A stretch of DNA of 64,000 bases from Sulfitobacter sp. (GCA_029252045.1 JAQXCD010000036.1:62001-126000), one strand, 5' to 3'. Counted from the stretch's first letter, positions 51,880 through 61,883 are shown. The notes: a model not told the origin generated them from the sequence alone. A program made the numbers and translations.

Positions 51880-53685
51880 TCAGCCCCTTGCCTTTACGGC
51901 AACATAGGTGCCGGGCGCGTCGCATAAAATTTCTTTGCCGCCTTCACCGGGAATACGGGCTGGAATCATCTCACCCGAACGCTCGGTCAGCCATGCCTCC
52001 CAACGCGGCCACCATGATCCGGCTGTGAACTCGGCGCCTGCTTGCCAGTCCTCATAGCTCAGGGACAAATCCTGATTGGTGTAGTGACCATACTTACCCT
52101 TGCTGGGCGGATTGACGATACCCGCTATGTGGCCCGATTGGGTCATGATGAATGTCTTGTCCGTGCTCCCCATCTGCTGGACACCGCGGTAGCTGTCTTT
52201 CCATGGGGCTATGTGATCAGTCTCGCAAGCGATAGCACACAGCGGTACATCCACTTCGTCCAGCACCAGATGGTGTCCGCACAGTTCAAACCCGCCATCC
52301 GCCAGCTCGTTGCGCTGGCACAGCCCGCGCAGATATTGCACCGCCATCTTTGCAGGCAGGTTGGCCCCGTCCCCGTTCCAATACAGCAGGTCGAACGCCG
52401 GCGGGGTTTCTCCCATCATGTAGCTTTTGACAGCGGGCCCGTAGACCAGATCATTCGAACGCAGGAATGAGAAAGTCCGCGCCATAACAATCGACGGCAG
52501 CAGCCCTTTGTCAGCAGTCTCGGCCTCGATCCCGTCGATAAAGTCATCCGTGAGGAAGGGCTGGAATTCACCTTGGTCAGAGAAATCCGTCAACGCGGTA
52601 AAGAAAGTGGCAGATTTCACCGATGTGTCGCCGCGCTGCTTCAGCAAGCTCAGCGTGAGGCTGAGTGTGGTGCCAGCGATGCAATAGCCCACAGCGTTGA
52701 TCTGCTTTTCTCCCGTGATCGCTTTGATCTGCTCAAACGCGGTCACATAGCCATCCTCGACGTAGTCTTCCATGCCGGTGTCGCGGTAGCTGGCATCGGG
52801 GTTCACCCATGACACCATAAACAGCGTATAGCCCTGATCCAGCACCCACTTCACAAAGGAGTTCTGCGCCTTGAGGTCCAGAATATAATACTTGTTAATC
52901 CACGGTGGAAAAACGACCAGTGGGGTGGCGTGGACCTGATCTGTCGTCGGCGTGTACTGGATCAGCTCGAACATCCTGTTGCGGAAGACAACCTTTCCCG
53001 GCGTGGTGGCAATGTTGCCGCCCAGCTCGAACGCACCTTCATCCGCCAACCGGACAATCAACTCGCCGTGGTTGGCCTCAAGATCCCCAATAAGGTTCTC
53101 CAAACCTTTGATCAGACTTTCACCTTCGGTATCCACCGCCCGTTGCAGCGCATCAGGGTTGGTTGCCAAAAAGTTGGTTGGACTCATCATGTCGATGATC
53201 TGGCGCGAGAAGTATTTGAGCCGCTGTTTCTCACGCGGCTCCATATCCTCAACATCTTCAACCGCCTGCGCCAGCGCGTCAGCGTTCATCATGTATTGCT
53301 GTTTGAGAAAGTTGAAATAGGGGTGCTGCTCCCACAGCGGGTTGGCAAAGCGGCGGTCTGTCGGGGTCCGGTCTTCGGGCGCGCTCAGCGTTCCCTTGGC
53401 AAGAGCCTGCTGGGCCTCCACGAAATGGGTGACGGATTTGGTCCAATAGCCCAGCTGGTGCTCGATCAGTTTGGCGGGATTGGTCATCGCCTCCTGCATG
53501 TAGGCTTTGGCGGCTTTGGTGAACAGATCCTGATTCGGGCCATCCAATGCGGCCTGATGCGTGTGTCTGTTGGCCAGAACCTTTGCCAGTCTCTCACGCA
53601 GAGCTTCAACTTTGTTAAGGTTTTGTGTCATCCGTGCAAGGGATTCAGCTGAGGGTTCACCAGCATTCGAGGAATTTGTTGTCAT
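51880..53685 (-). CDS. phaC: Class I polyhydroxyalkanoate synthase
   Basis: PhaC polymerises (R)-3-hydroxyacyl-CoA into PHA. The 601-residue protein has the N-terminal class I domain and the alpha/beta hydrolase core with lipase-box-like GYCIAGTT (nucleophile C334), the catalytic Asp region (CETDHIAPW) and His in MTQSGHIAGIVNPP, plus LVVFPPWINKYYILDL. It is divergent from phaZ and upstream of the phasin and phaR genes on the same strand. Confidence 0.96.
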   Translation of the reverse strand: MTTNSSNAGEPSAESLARMTQNLNKVEALRERLAKVLANRHTHQAALDGPNQDLFTKAAKAYMQEAMTNPAKLIEHQLGYWTKSVTHFVEAQQALAKGTLSAPEDRTPTDRRFANPLWEQHPYFNFLKQQYMMNADALAQAVEDVEDMEPREKQRLKYFSRQIIDMMSPTNFLATNPDALQRAVDTEGESLIKGLENLIGDLEANHGELIVRLADEGAFELGGNIATTPGKVVFRNRMFELIQYTPTTDQVHATPLVVFPPWINKYYILDLKAQNSFVKWVLDQGYTLFMVSWVNPDASYRDTGMEDYVEDGYVTAFEQIKAITGEKQINAVGYCIAGTTLSLTLSLLKQRGDTSVKSATFFTALTDFSDQGEFQPFLTDDFIDGIEAETADKGLLPSIVMARTFSFLRSNDLVYGPAVKSYMMGETPPAFDLLYWNGDGANLPAKMAVQYLRGLCQRNELADGGFELCGHHLVLDEVDVPLCAIACETDHIAPWKDSYRGVQQMGSTDKTFIMTQSGHIAGIVNPPSKGKYGHYTNQDLSLSYEDWQAGAEFTAGSWWPRWEAWLTERSGEMIPARIPGEGGKEILCDAPGTYVAVKARG

Positions 53686-53703
53686 CGTAGTGGTTCCATC
53701 CTA

Positions 53704-53730
53704 TGTTTGCACCTGCAGCATTTTCGCAGT
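53704..53730. promoter_or_regulatory. TGC/GCA-rich site between phaC and phaZ
   Basis: The 110-bp divergent phaC/phaZ spacer contains TGCACCTGCAGCA (53708-53720) followed by TTTTCGCAG. It shares the TGC/GCA elements of the PhaR-type sites nearby but not the exact CTGC-N3-GCAG spacing, so PhaR binding here is possible but weaker evidence. Confidence 0.4.
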
Positions 53731-53795
53731 TGGGCCTTAGTATCGCCTTATCGTGAGTGTAACCCGAGTTTGGGCGTCGAGACAGGAGTTCCGCA

Positions 53796-55109
53796 ATGCG
53801 TTTTATGGCAGCTTACGACATGATGGAGACAATCCGAAACACTAATGAGTGGATGGGAGCGTCTGCCAAGGCTTTAGCGGCTTATCCCGCTCTCTCGGTT
53901 TTCCCAAACCCCGCGCTTGAGATGGTTGGCGCTTGGGGCCAAGTAACCGAGCGTACGTTCGGCCGGATGGGCGTAAAGCCCGACTGGAACATCCCCCCCT
54001 TCGTCGGTGCCGAGGGCACTGACCGCCTCGTCTCGGAAGAAATCGTCTTGAAGGGTGATTTCTGTGATCTTCTGCACTTCCGCGTGCAAGGCCGCACAAA
54101 GCCTAAACGCCGTGTGCTGTTGGTCGCCCCCATGTCGGGCCACTATGCAACCTTGCTGCGCTCAACCGTGATCAGCCTGCTGCCCGATTGCGAACTATTT
54201 ATCACCGACTGGCACAATGCGCGCGATATCCCTGTCAGTGCCGGCAAGTTCGACATCGAAGATTACACCATGCATCTGGTGGATTACATCCGCCACCTCG
54301 GCCCCGACACGCATGTGATTGCCGTTTGCCAGCCAGCACCGCTTGCCCTTGCCGCAGTTGCGTATCTGGCTGAAGATGATTCCAAAACGCAGCCAAGCTC
54401 GCTGACCCTTATTGGTGGTCCGATTGACCCGGGCGCAGCACCTACGGAAGTCACAGACTTCGGCCATTCGGTGACCATGGGCCAGCTGGAGCAATCGATG
54501 ATCCAGCAAGTCGGCTTTAAATACAAAGGGGTCGGACGCAAGGTCTACCCCGGTCTCCTCCAGCTCAGTTCCTTCATTTCGATGAATATGGACACGCATA
54601 AGGATGCATTCACAAACCAGATCCAGCGCGTCGCAAAAGGCGAAGCGCATGAGCACGACAAGCATAACAAATTCTATGACGAATACCTGTCGGTGATGGA
54701 TATGCCCGCCGAGTTCTACCTTTCGACCGTTGACCGCATTTTCCAGAAACATGAGATCGCCAAAAACGAATTTGTCGTTAACGGCAAAAAAGTGGACATC
54801 GGCAAAATCACCAGCACCGCAGTCATCACTGTCGAAGGTACTAAAGACGACATTACCGCGCCCGGCCAATGCATTGCTGCACTTGCCCTGTGTACCGGGT
54901 TGTCTGACGACAAAAAGGCCAGCCATGTTGAAGACGGTGCCGGCCACTACGGTATTTTTGCAGGAAAAAGCTGGCGGAACAATATCCGCCCTCTGGTCAT
55001 GGATTTCATCGACGACCACGAAAAAGCGACCCCTCCGGGCTACCGCGTAAAGCAGGCAGCAGAGGCCAAAAAGCTGAATGCCGAAGCTAAAAAAGCCAAG
55101 TCAGCGTAA
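53796..55109 (+). CDS. phaZ: Intracellular polyhydroxyalkanoate depolymerase
   Basis: Granule-associated PHA depolymerase (437 residues) that mobilises stored polymer. It has the i-PhaZ nucleophile C178 in HVIAVCQPAPLALAAVAYL, FITDWHNARDIPVSAGKFD, SLTLIGGPIDPGAAPT and VEDGAGHYGIFAG (catalytic His). GGAG precedes the ATG at 53796. The Lys/Ala-rich C-terminal tail is typical. It is divergent from phaC. Confidence 0.95.
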   Translation: MRFMAAYDMMETIRNTNEWMGASAKALAAYPALSVFPNPALEMVGAWGQVTERTFGRMGVKPDWNIPPFVGAEGTDRLVSEEIVLKGDFCDLLHFRVQGRTKPKRRVLLVAPMSGHYATLLRSTVISLLPDCELFITDWHNARDIPVSAGKFDIEDYTMHLVDYIRHLGPDTHVIAVCQPAPLALAAVAYLAEDDSKTQPSSLTLIGGPIDPGAAPTEVTDFGHSVTMGQLEQSMIQQVGFKYKGVGRKVYPGLLQLSSFISMNMDTHKDAFTNQIQRVAKGEAHEHDKHNKFYDEYLSVMDMPAEFYLSTVDRIFQKHEIAKNEFVVNGKKVDIGKITSTAVITVEGTKDDITAPGQCIAALALCTGLSDDKKASHVEDGAGHYGIFAGKSWRNNIRPLVMDFIDDHEKATPPGYRVKQAAEAKKLNAEAKKAKSA

Positions 55110-55113
55110 AACG

Positions 55114-55683
55114 ATGACTGATGTGCCCTTTTCCTGCGCTTGCGGCCAGATAAAGGGCACATTGCACCACGCCAGCCCCCGCGGCGGCACACATGCGGTT
55201 TGTTATTGCGCCAGTTGTCGCGCCGGGGAGGTCTATAGCGGCGCCCCCGATCCGGCCCCAGCGCCAGTGGGCATCTTTCAAACATCTCCGCACCTGATGA
55301 CGCTGACAACAGGCCATGACCAGCTGAGTGTCTTTTCCTTCGGGCCTAAGAACCTGCTCCGCTGGAAGGCTGACTGCTGCGGCATGGCGATGTTCAACAC
55401 GCCGCGCAATCCAAAGCTCTCGTTCATCGGTGTGCGTACAACTGCCATCCCTGACACAACCCCGATTGGCCCTGTTATCGCCAAAGGGTTTATCCCCGTT
55501 CCCGGCAAAAAATCACGTCATGAAAACCTGACAGCATTGTTGGTCATGGCAATCTGGCGGATGCTTAAAAGCCTTGTTACCGGCCGTTGGAAGGCCAACC
55601 CCCTGTTTGACACCGCTGCTGGAACACCACTTCACCCCGTCCTTGTAGTAAGCGCCGAAGAACGGGCAAAGCTACCGCTCTAA
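55114..55683 (+). CDS. DUF6151/GFA-like zinc-binding protein
   Basis: 189-residue protein resembling the glutathione-dependent formaldehyde-activating (GFA) fold: SCACGQIKGTLHHASPR and CYCASCRAG provide the C-x-C ... C-x-C-x2-C zinc sites, with WKADCCGMAMFN later. I believe it matches DUF6151. The reaction is unknown; a glutathione adduct or other carbonyl substrate is speculative. The start at 55114 lies 4 bp after phaZ, so it is probably cotranscribed with it. Confidence 0.8.
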   Translation: MTDVPFSCACGQIKGTLHHASPRGGTHAVCYCASCRAGEVYSGAPDPAPAPVGIFQTSPHLMTLTTGHDQLSVFSFGPKNLLRWKADCCGMAMFNTPRNPKLSFIGVRTTAIPDTTPIGPVIAKGFIPVPGKKSRHENLTALLVMAIWRMLKSLVTGRWKANPLFDTAAGTPLHPVLVVSAEERAKLPL

Positions 55684-56394
55684 CTATTGCAGAACGTAGG
55701 GTTGTTTCATCCAGCTGCGCAGCGCGGCGGTTGTCTCGTCCGGCTGCTCAAGTGTCGGCAAGTGGCCGGAATTCTCCAGCACATGCAGGCGTGCGTAGGG
55801 GATCAACTCTGCCATAAACTCATGTCGCTTAACGGGACAAATGGTGTCGAAGGCGCCGCACATGATCAAGGCGGGCACCTTGCAACGGCGCAACGTGACT
55901 TGTTGGTCTTTGCGGCGCTGCATGGCACGGGCCTGACGGATATAAACCTCCGGCCCCAGCGTGCGCGCCATATCCATCACCGGTGCCAGTACTTCGTTAC
56001 GGTACGGCCCAGGGGCCAGCGTCGTCGGCTTGATCTCTTCACGGATCACCTCGTCCATCCGGCCCGAGCGGACCTTGATAATCTGCGGTTCGCGGTTGGC
56101 GGCCACCACAGGGGTTTCGGCCAGCGGATGCGTGTCAATCAACGCGATCCGGCTGACGCGGTCCGGCGCGCGGCGCAGAATTTCCATCGCTACGACACCG
56201 CCCATCGACAGCCCTGCCAGCGCAAACCGTTTCGGCAGGATATCCAGCAGACTGGATGCAATTTCCTCGATGCGCTCTCCCATCGTCACGGGCGCCACCA
56301 TCACGGCTGTATCGCACGACAATTCAGCGATTTGCGGCCCGAACAGCCGCGCATCACACATCATCCCCGGCAATAGAACCAATGGCTCTTTCAT
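55684..56394 (-). CDS. Alpha/beta hydrolase
   Basis: 236-residue alpha/beta hydrolase fold protein with LVLLPGMMCDARLF (oxyanion-hole region), nucleophile elbow GLSMGGVVAMEIL (Ser), acid in GAFDTICPVKRH and His in ENSGHLPTLEQP. The fold is complete and no signal peptide is seen. The substrate is not inferable. Its stop abuts that of the convergent DUF6151 gene. Confidence 0.88.
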   Translation of the reverse strand: MKEPLVLLPGMMCDARLFGPQIAELSCDTAVMVAPVTMGERIEEIASSLLDILPKRFALAGLSMGGVVAMEILRRAPDRVSRIALIDTHPLAETPVVAANREPQIIKVRSGRMDEVIREEIKPTTLAPGPYRNEVLAPVMDMARTLGPEVYIRQARAMQRRKDQQVTLRRCKVPALIMCGAFDTICPVKRHEFMAELIPYARLHVLENSGHLPTLEQPDETTAALRSWMKQPYVLQ

Positions 56395-56460
56395 CGTGCT
56401 GTCTCACTCCGGTTGTCCCGCCCCCCGTGCATGCCGTGCTGCGGGCCTAGGCGCAAGCCC

Positions 56461-57090
56461 TCAGGGGGTGACTATCCCCCGCAATGGGGGGAAATCCGCG
56501 TATCGGTTGGCACGGGTGGCGCGATCTTCGGCAGGGGTGTCACCTGCGCGCAGCAGCATCCCGCGCGGGGCGATGTAGCTGCTGATGGTGCGCAAAGGCA
56601 CAGGCCGCCAGACCAGATTAAACGCGGCGAGCTTCGGAAAGAACCACATTTCGGAATAGGGCAGATGGTCATGCACCCACCACGCCAGATCCCGCCAGTC
56701 GCGCCCCTGCTCGTATTGATCGGCAAACCACGGGATCACCAAAGACGTCCCGGCGATGGGACGGTCGGGATAATCCCAGATGTGACACTCGATCGGATTG
56801 TCGCTGCGCGCGCAATTGAGGTTGTTTTCGTTCCCGTAGGTGTTCAGCGCGGCGGAGCGGTAACCCGAGCGGATAGCGATACGGCCAAAGGTTTCCTCCA
56901 GCGGGTCCAACAGTTCCTCGCACAGGCGGCGCCCGTGTCTGATTGCCTGATCGGGGTCGTCGGGCACATTGGGAATACCGTGAAACGCGCTGATCTCGCT
57001 CATCAGGAAGTCACGCATGTAGAAGTGTTTGGACAGGCGCATGCGGCCAAAGTTCTCAAGACCGCGCATGCTGGCCGGTTTGCGCATCAA
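56461..57090 (-). CDS. Peptidase M15-like (hedgehog/DD-peptidase fold) protein
   Basis: 209-residue protein I assign only tentatively: LSKHFYMRDFLMSEI, FGRIAIRSGYRSAALN, CHIWDYPDRP and PYSEMWFFPKLAAFNLVW follow the order of segments in M15-type metallopeptidases, with H and D residues in CHIWDYP as possible zinc ligands. No signal peptide is present, so a cell-wall role is doubtful. It overlaps the VOC gene by 4 bp (ATGA), ending a four-gene minus-strand operon. Confidence 0.65.
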   Translation of the reverse strand: MMRKPASMRGLENFGRMRLSKHFYMRDFLMSEISAFHGIPNVPDDPDQAIRHGRRLCEELLDPLEETFGRIAIRSGYRSAALNTYGNENNLNCARSDNPIECHIWDYPDRPIAGTSLVIPWFADQYEQGRDWRDLAWWVHDHLPYSEMWFFPKLAAFNLVWRPVPLRTISSYIAPRGMLLRAGDTPAEDRATRANRYADFPPLRGIVTP

Positions 57091-57512
57091 TAACCGTTCC
57101 AGCGGAAGGCACCATCCGTGTTCAACGGCGAGAAGGGATTGTGTGCCACTTCCGAGATGTTGCCCTCGGGGTCGGCGAAATAGCCGTGATGCCCGCCCCA
57201 GAATACATCTGCCGCGGGTTTGAGGATACGCCCGCCAGCCGCTTTGACCTTCTCAAGCAGGGGGGCGACCTCGTCTTTGTTCCGGACATTATACCCCAGC
57301 GTGCTCGCACCGCGCCCCAGCGCCTCCACCGGCAGGCCGATGTCCTCGGCCAGTTTTTCCAGCGGATAGAGGCCCAGCGTCTGACCGATCAGGTCAAACG
57401 CCACAATACCGTCTTCCGATTCAACACGGGTCCAACCCAGCACCTCATAGAATTCCGCGGTAGCCGCCATATCACGCACACCAAGGGTGATATGGCTGAT
57501 CCGGTTCTCCAT
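57087..57512 (-). CDS. VOC family (glyoxalase-like) protein
   Basis: 141-residue single VOC domain: RISHITLGVRDMAATAEFYE, GWTRVESEDGIVAFDL, ASTLGYNVRNKDEVAP and GGHHGYFADPEGNISEVAHN. H and E metal-site positions are present. The exact activity (isomerase, dioxygenase or resistance) cannot be told. The ATG at 57512 overlaps the upstream hydrolase stop by one base (TGATG). Confidence 0.9.
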   Translation of the reverse strand: MENRISHITLGVRDMAATAEFYEVLGWTRVESEDGIVAFDLIGQTLGLYPLEKLAEDIGLPVEALGRGASTLGYNVRNKDEVAPLLEKVKAAGGRILKPAADVFWGGHHGYFADPEGNISEVAHNPFSPLNTDGAFRWNGY

Positions 57513-58267
57513 CAATATTCCTCAACCAGTGAGGCCGCCTCGACCGCTTTTTCGATCAACTCCAGACAGTCGCGGGTAGAAAAGCGGTGATCAGCGTCTT
57601 TGACCAGTAGCAGCTGGCAATCCGTGCTGGCGATATGATCCAGCAGGCGCGTTGCGGTCGCTACGCTGACTGCCGTGTCTGCCGTGCCTTGCAGCATCCG
57701 CACGCGAAACGGCAGCTCCAGCGGGTCGCGCAATACCAGATGATTACGCCCGTCCTCGACCATGCGTTTGGTCACGATGTAGGGGTCCATATAGTCTGAT
57801 GCCAGCTCCACCTGCCCCGCCTTCTCCAGCTCGGCCTTTTGCGCCGCGTCAAAGCGGGCAAACCAACCGTCTTCAGTAAAATCGGGTGAGGCCGCGATGG
57901 TGACCAGCCCGCTGACCCGCTCGGGTCGTGCGCGTGCCAACAGCAGCGACTGCCATCCGCCCATGCTGGACCCCACAGCCACAATCGGCCCTTCGGTCAA
58001 CGTATCAATGACCGCCAGCGTATCCTCGTGCCAGTCGCCGATGCAGCCCTCCTCGAAGGTGCCCGAGGATTGGCCGTGGCCGGAATAGTCGAACCGCAGG
58101 AATGCCCGGCCCTTCGCCTGCGCCCAATCCTCAAGGTGCACAGCCTTGGTGCCCTGCATGTCGGACTTCAACCCGCCGAGAAAAACCACACAAGGCCCCT
58201 CGCCTTCGGAATAATGATAGGCAATGCGGCGGCCCTGCGCCGTATCCAGATACGTCGGTTCGGTCAT
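57512..58267 (-). CDS. Alpha/beta hydrolase (serine, esterase-like)
   Basis: 251-residue alpha/beta hydrolase with VVFLGGLKSDMQGTKA, LRFDYSGHGQSSG, nucleophile elbow VGSSMGGWQSLLLA, acid GTADTAV and His KDADHRFSTR. The short GGLKSDM and DYSGHG segments are typical of palmitoyl-thioesterase/ABHD10-like proteins, which suggests small acyl or thioester substrates; this is tentative. It leads the VOC and M15-like genes by overlapping codons. Confidence 0.9.
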   Translation of the reverse strand: MTEPTYLDTAQGRRIAYHYSEGEGPCVVFLGGLKSDMQGTKAVHLEDWAQAKGRAFLRFDYSGHGQSSGTFEEGCIGDWHEDTLAVIDTLTEGPIVAVGSSMGGWQSLLLARARPERVSGLVTIAASPDFTEDGWFARFDAAQKAELEKAGQVELASDYMDPYIVTKRMVEDGRNHLVLRDPLELPFRVRMLQGTADTAVSVATATRLLDHIASTDCQLLLVKDADHRFSTRDCLELIEKAVEAASLVEEY

Positions 58268-58284
58268 TCTGTGTCTCCTTGCGT

Positions 58285-58515
58285 CTAGCCGCCGATATAG
58301 GGGTCTTTGTTGGGGCGGAAGAAAATCTTTTGATTGTGCAGACGTCCCAACAGATCGTCGATATCGCGGATCGGGTCATTTTTGTCGTCATGGGGCAGCA
58401 ATGCGATGGCATCTTCACGGCCCAGCGACAGATCGCGCTTTACCACGCTGAGGGCGGCTTCGATCAGTTCAATATCACTGAGGGTGAGGTCGAAATTCCG
58501 GTTATACTTGGACAT
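58285..58515 (-). CDS. Small conserved hypothetical protein
   Basis: 76-residue hydrophilic protein (MSKYNRNFDLTLSDIELIEA ... DDKNDPIRDIDDLLGRLHNQ), helical, with no membrane segment and no recognised family. AAAGG nine bases before the ATG at 58515 supports this start; a longer frame to 58818 overlaps the MFS gene start and is rejected. It lies 17 bp upstream of the hydrolase gene and is the first gene of that operon. Confidence 0.8.
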   Translation of the reverse strand: MSKYNRNFDLTLSDIELIEAALSVVKRDLSLGREDAIALLPHDDKNDPIRDIDDLLGRLHNQKIFFRPNKDPYIGG

Positions 58516-58666
58516 TGGCGGACCTTTCATGGTTGCGATGATAGTGCCGCAGCTACACGCAGTGTACAACAGCTGCCTTGGCGTGCTTGCGATTTGCCGC
58601 AACGGCACAGTGCGGGCTGACGGCCAGACACTTGCGGCGTTAAGCATCGGTGCTAAAGCTGATCCC

Positions 58667-59842
58667 ATGAATACAACACCCCCAGATCGCCTGCTGATCC
58701 CCGCCCTCTCTGCCTGTAACTTTGTCATTGGTGTCGGCGCATTTGGCATCATCGGTCTGGTCGAGCCTTTGGGCGCGGATATGAGCCTGAGCACGGTCCA
58801 GACCGGCCAGCTGCTCACCGTTTATGCAATCGCCTACGCGGTCCTGTCACCGTTGCTGGTGGCCTATTCCGGTCAGGTCGGGCGGCGGCGTATTATGACT
58901 GCGGGTTTTGCGCTGTTTGCTGTGGCGGCTTTGGTTTCGGCCCTGGCCCCGAACATCGCGACCCTGAATGCCGCGCGCATTGTTGCGGCGGCGGGTGCAG
59001 GTATCTTCACCCCCCTCTCTGCTGCGGTCGCGGCCAACCTGACGCCCGAGAACCAGCGCGCCAAGGTTCTGGCTGCCGTCTTCTTCGGCTTCACCATGAG
59101 TCAGGTCGCAGGCGTGCCTGCAAGCAGCTGGATTGCCTATACCTTTGGCTGGCGTTGGGCGTTTGGCATGGTGTTTGCGCTGACGCTGCCCTGTATCTGG
59201 CTGATCTGGACGCGGGTGCCTGTGGGTTTGCGCTTTCAACCCGTCGGCATGCGCGACCTGCGCGATGTGATAGGCGACGGCCGCCTGATGCTGGCCATCG
59301 GGTTTACGGCGACCTTCATCGGCTCCCAATACGTTCTGTTCACCTATATTGCGCCCCTACTGAGTGCGACTATGGGCTTTGGTCGCGATGGTATTGCACT
59401 GGTGCTTATGATCTCCGGCTTCGGGGCTGTGGCGGGAAACATTATGGGCGGCTATTTGTCGGACCGGTTGGGGTGGCGCATCACGCTCACCGGTTTGTGC
59501 ATCGCGCAGATGTGCCTGATGCCCGCGTTTTCCCTGCTTCCGGTCGGGCAAGCCATGCTGTTCGGGCTGGTCTTCCTCTGGGCGATGGGCAGTTGGTCCT
59601 TTATGGCCGCACAGCAAACACGCCTGATCAACCTTGCGGGCCACCGTGCGCCTGTGGTGCTGGCGCTAAATGCCGCCGCTATCTATGTGGGTGCGGCAAT
59701 CGGGTCTGGCGTGGGGGCTGCGATGATCCTCGGCTACGGCATCCTTTCGCTGGGCATTGGCGCAGGCATCGGGGCTGCCATCGCCTTGGCGCATTTGACA
59801 CTTTCCGCACGCTTCACACCTTTGGCGCCGCCGCCCTCTTGA
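58667..59842 (+). CDS. MFS transporter
   Basis: 391-residue major facilitator (DHA1-like) protein with about 12 hydrophobic helices, the loop 2-3 motif GQVGRRRIMTAG and a partial repeat in YLSDRLGWRITLTG. Probably a proton-coupled exporter; substrate unknown. The start at 58667 gives a normal N terminus (MNTTPPDRLLIPALSACN); the frame upstream to 58334 overlaps the divergent gene and is rejected. Confidence 0.9.
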   Translation: MNTTPPDRLLIPALSACNFVIGVGAFGIIGLVEPLGADMSLSTVQTGQLLTVYAIAYAVLSPLLVAYSGQVGRRRIMTAGFALFAVAALVSALAPNIATLNAARIVAAAGAGIFTPLSAAVAANLTPENQRAKVLAAVFFGFTMSQVAGVPASSWIAYTFGWRWAFGMVFALTLPCIWLIWTRVPVGLRFQPVGMRDLRDVIGDGRLMLAIGFTATFIGSQYVLFTYIAPLLSATMGFGRDGIALVLMISGFGAVAGNIMGGYLSDRLGWRITLTGLCIAQMCLMPAFSLLPVGQAMLFGLVFLWAMGSWSFMAAQQTRLINLAGHRAPVVLALNAAAIYVGAAIGSGVGAAMILGYGILSLGIGAGIGAAIALAHLTLSARFTPLAPPPS

Positions 59843-59927
59843 CGCACAGCGCGCGTAGGGCCATTTAGCAGCGTACATAACCCGCAACCGGGCGTCTCGT
59901 AGGCGCCAAACTGACGAGGAGACCGAA

Positions 59928-61874
59928 ATGGTCCAGATCGCACTCACCCTTCCCGATGGCAATGCACGACACTACGACGCAGGTATCACTGCGGGCGAGG
60001 TCGCAACCGACATCTCCACATCGCTGGGCAAAAAAGCCATTTCGGCAACTGTAAACGGCAAGCATTATGATCTGGCATGGCCGATCACGGCTGATTCCAG
60101 CATCGCCATCCACACCATGGCGGACGAGGATCAGGCGAACGAGCTGGTGCGCCACGATCTGGCACACGTCATGGCGCGCGCTGTCCAGGCCATCTGGCCC
60201 GAGACCAAAGTCACCATTGGCCCCGTGATCAAAGACGGCTGGTATTATGACTTTGACCGCAAGGAGTCCTTTACCCCCGAAGACCTCGCGCTGATCGAAA
60301 AGAAGATGAAAGAGATCATCAACGCCCGTGATCCCGTCCGCACCGAGGTCTGGGACCGTCCGCGCGCGATCAAACATTACGAGGACTTGGGCGAGCCCTA
60401 CAAGGTCGAGCTGATCGAGGCAATTCCGGGCGACGAACCGCTGCGCATGTACTGGCATGGCGACTGGCAGGACCTGTGCCGTGGTCCGCACCTGCAACAT
60501 ACAGGCCAGCTGCCGAGTGATGCGTTCAAGCTGATGTCGATTGCCGGTGCCTACTGGCGCGGCGACAGCACCCGCCCCATGTTACAGCGTATCTACGGCG
60601 TGGCCTTTACCGGCAAGGAAAAGCTGCGCGCGCATCTGAACATGCTGGAGGAAGCCGCGAAACGTGACCACCGCAAGCTGGGCCGCGAGATGGACCTGTT
60701 CCACATGCAGGAAGAAGCCCCCGGTCAGGTGTTCTGGCACCCTAACGGCTGGACCATCTACACCGAGCTGCAAGACTATATGCGCCGCCGCCAGCGTGCC
60801 GACGGCTATGTTGAGGTGAACACACCGCAGGTGGTGAACCGCAAGCTGTGGGAGGCCTCTGGTCACTGGGAAAGCTATCAGGAAAACATGTTTATCGTCG
60901 AAGTGGACGAAGAACACGCACGCGAAAAGACCATCAACGCGCTGAAACCGATGAACTGCCCCTGCCATGTGCAGATTTTCAACAGCGGGCTGAAATCTTA
61001 CCGCGACCTGCCCCTTCGCATGGCTGAATTCGGTTCGTGCAACCGTTATGAACCATCAGGTGCGCTGCACGGTATCATGCGTGTGCGCGGCTTTACCCAA
61101 GACGATGGCCACATCTTCTGCACCGAAGACCAGATTGAGGCCGAGACAAAGAAGTTCATCGAATTCCTGTCGAAAATCTATGCCGAGCTGGGCTTTAACA
61201 ACTGGTCGATCAAACTGTCCACCCGCCCTGAAAAACGGGTTGGCTCAGATGAAAGCTGGGACATCGTTGAGGCCGCTTTGGGCAACGCCTGTAAGGCTGC
61301 GGGTTATGAGTACATTCTCAACCCCGGTGAAGGTGCATTCTATGGCCCCAAGCTGGAGTTTGTGCTGACCGATGCCATTGGCCGTGACTGGCAGTGTGGC
61401 ACCTTGCAGGTAGACCCGAACATCCCCGAGCGGCTGGGCGCACAGTTTGTCGGACAAGATGGGGCAAAACATACCCCCTACATGCTGCACCGTGCGACGC
61501 TTGGCAGTTTCGAGCGCTTCATCGGCATTCTGATCGAAGAGCACGCAGGCAAGCTGCCGTTCTGGCTGGCCCCGCGTCAGGTGGTGGTGGCTGCGATTAC
61601 ATCAGATTCCGATGCCTATGTGCTGGATGTGGTGGAGCAGCTGAAAGCCGCAGGCGTGCGCGCCGAAGCCGACGTGCGCAACGAGAAGATCAACTACAAG
61701 GTGCGTGAGCATTCTGTCGGCAAGGTGCCTGTCATCCTTGCAGTTGGGGCGCGTGAGGTTGAGGAGCGGACTGTGTCCGTCCGCCGTCTGGGCGAAAAAC
61801 AAACATCCGTACAGTCACTGGCCGATGTTACAGTCGCCCTGAAGATCGAAGCCACACCGCCAGACCTGCTGTAA
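59928..61874 (+). CDS. thrS: Threonyl-tRNA synthetase
   Basis: 648-residue class II synthetase with a TGS domain (residues 1-60), an editing/SAD domain ([18 protein letters not shown] and [14 protein letters not shown]), the catalytic core with zinc ligands in [10 protein letters not shown] and motif 2 context [15 protein letters not shown], and the anticodon-binding domain from about residue 540 ([16 protein letters not shown]). AGGAG precedes the ATG. An imperfect hairpin follows at 61884-61912. Confidence 0.98.
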   Translation: MVQIALTLPDGNARHYDAGITAGEVATDISTSLGKKAISATVNGKHYDLAWPITADSSIAIHTMADEDQANELVRHDLAHVMARAVQAIWPETKVTIGPVIKDGWYYDFDRKESFTPEDLALIEKKMKEIINARDPVRTEVWDRPRAIKHYEDLGEPYKVELIEAIPGDEPLRMYWHGDWQDLCRGPHLQHTGQLPSDAFKLMSIAGAYWRGDSTRPMLQRIYGVAFTGKEKLRAHLNMLEEAAKRDHRKLGREMDLFHMQEEAPGQVFWHPNGWTIYTELQDYMRRRQRADGYVEVNTPQVVNRKLWEASGHWESYQENMFIVEVDEEHAREKTINALKPMNCPCHVQIFNSGLKSYRDLPLRMAEFGSCNRYEPSGALHGIMRVRGFTQDDGHIFCTEDQIEAETKKFIEFLSKIYAELGFNNWSIKLSTRPEKRVGSDESWDIVEAALGNACKAAGYEYILNPGEGAFYGPKLEFVLTDAIGRDWQCGTLQVDPNIPERLGAQFVGQDGAKHTPYMLHRATLGSFERFIGILIEEHAGKLPFWLAPRQVVVAAITSDSDAYVLDVVEQLKAAGVRAEADVRNEKINYKVREHSVGKVPVILAVGAREVEERTVSVRRLGEKQTSVQSLADVTVALKIEATPPDLL

Positions 61875-61883
61875 CAATTGGCG

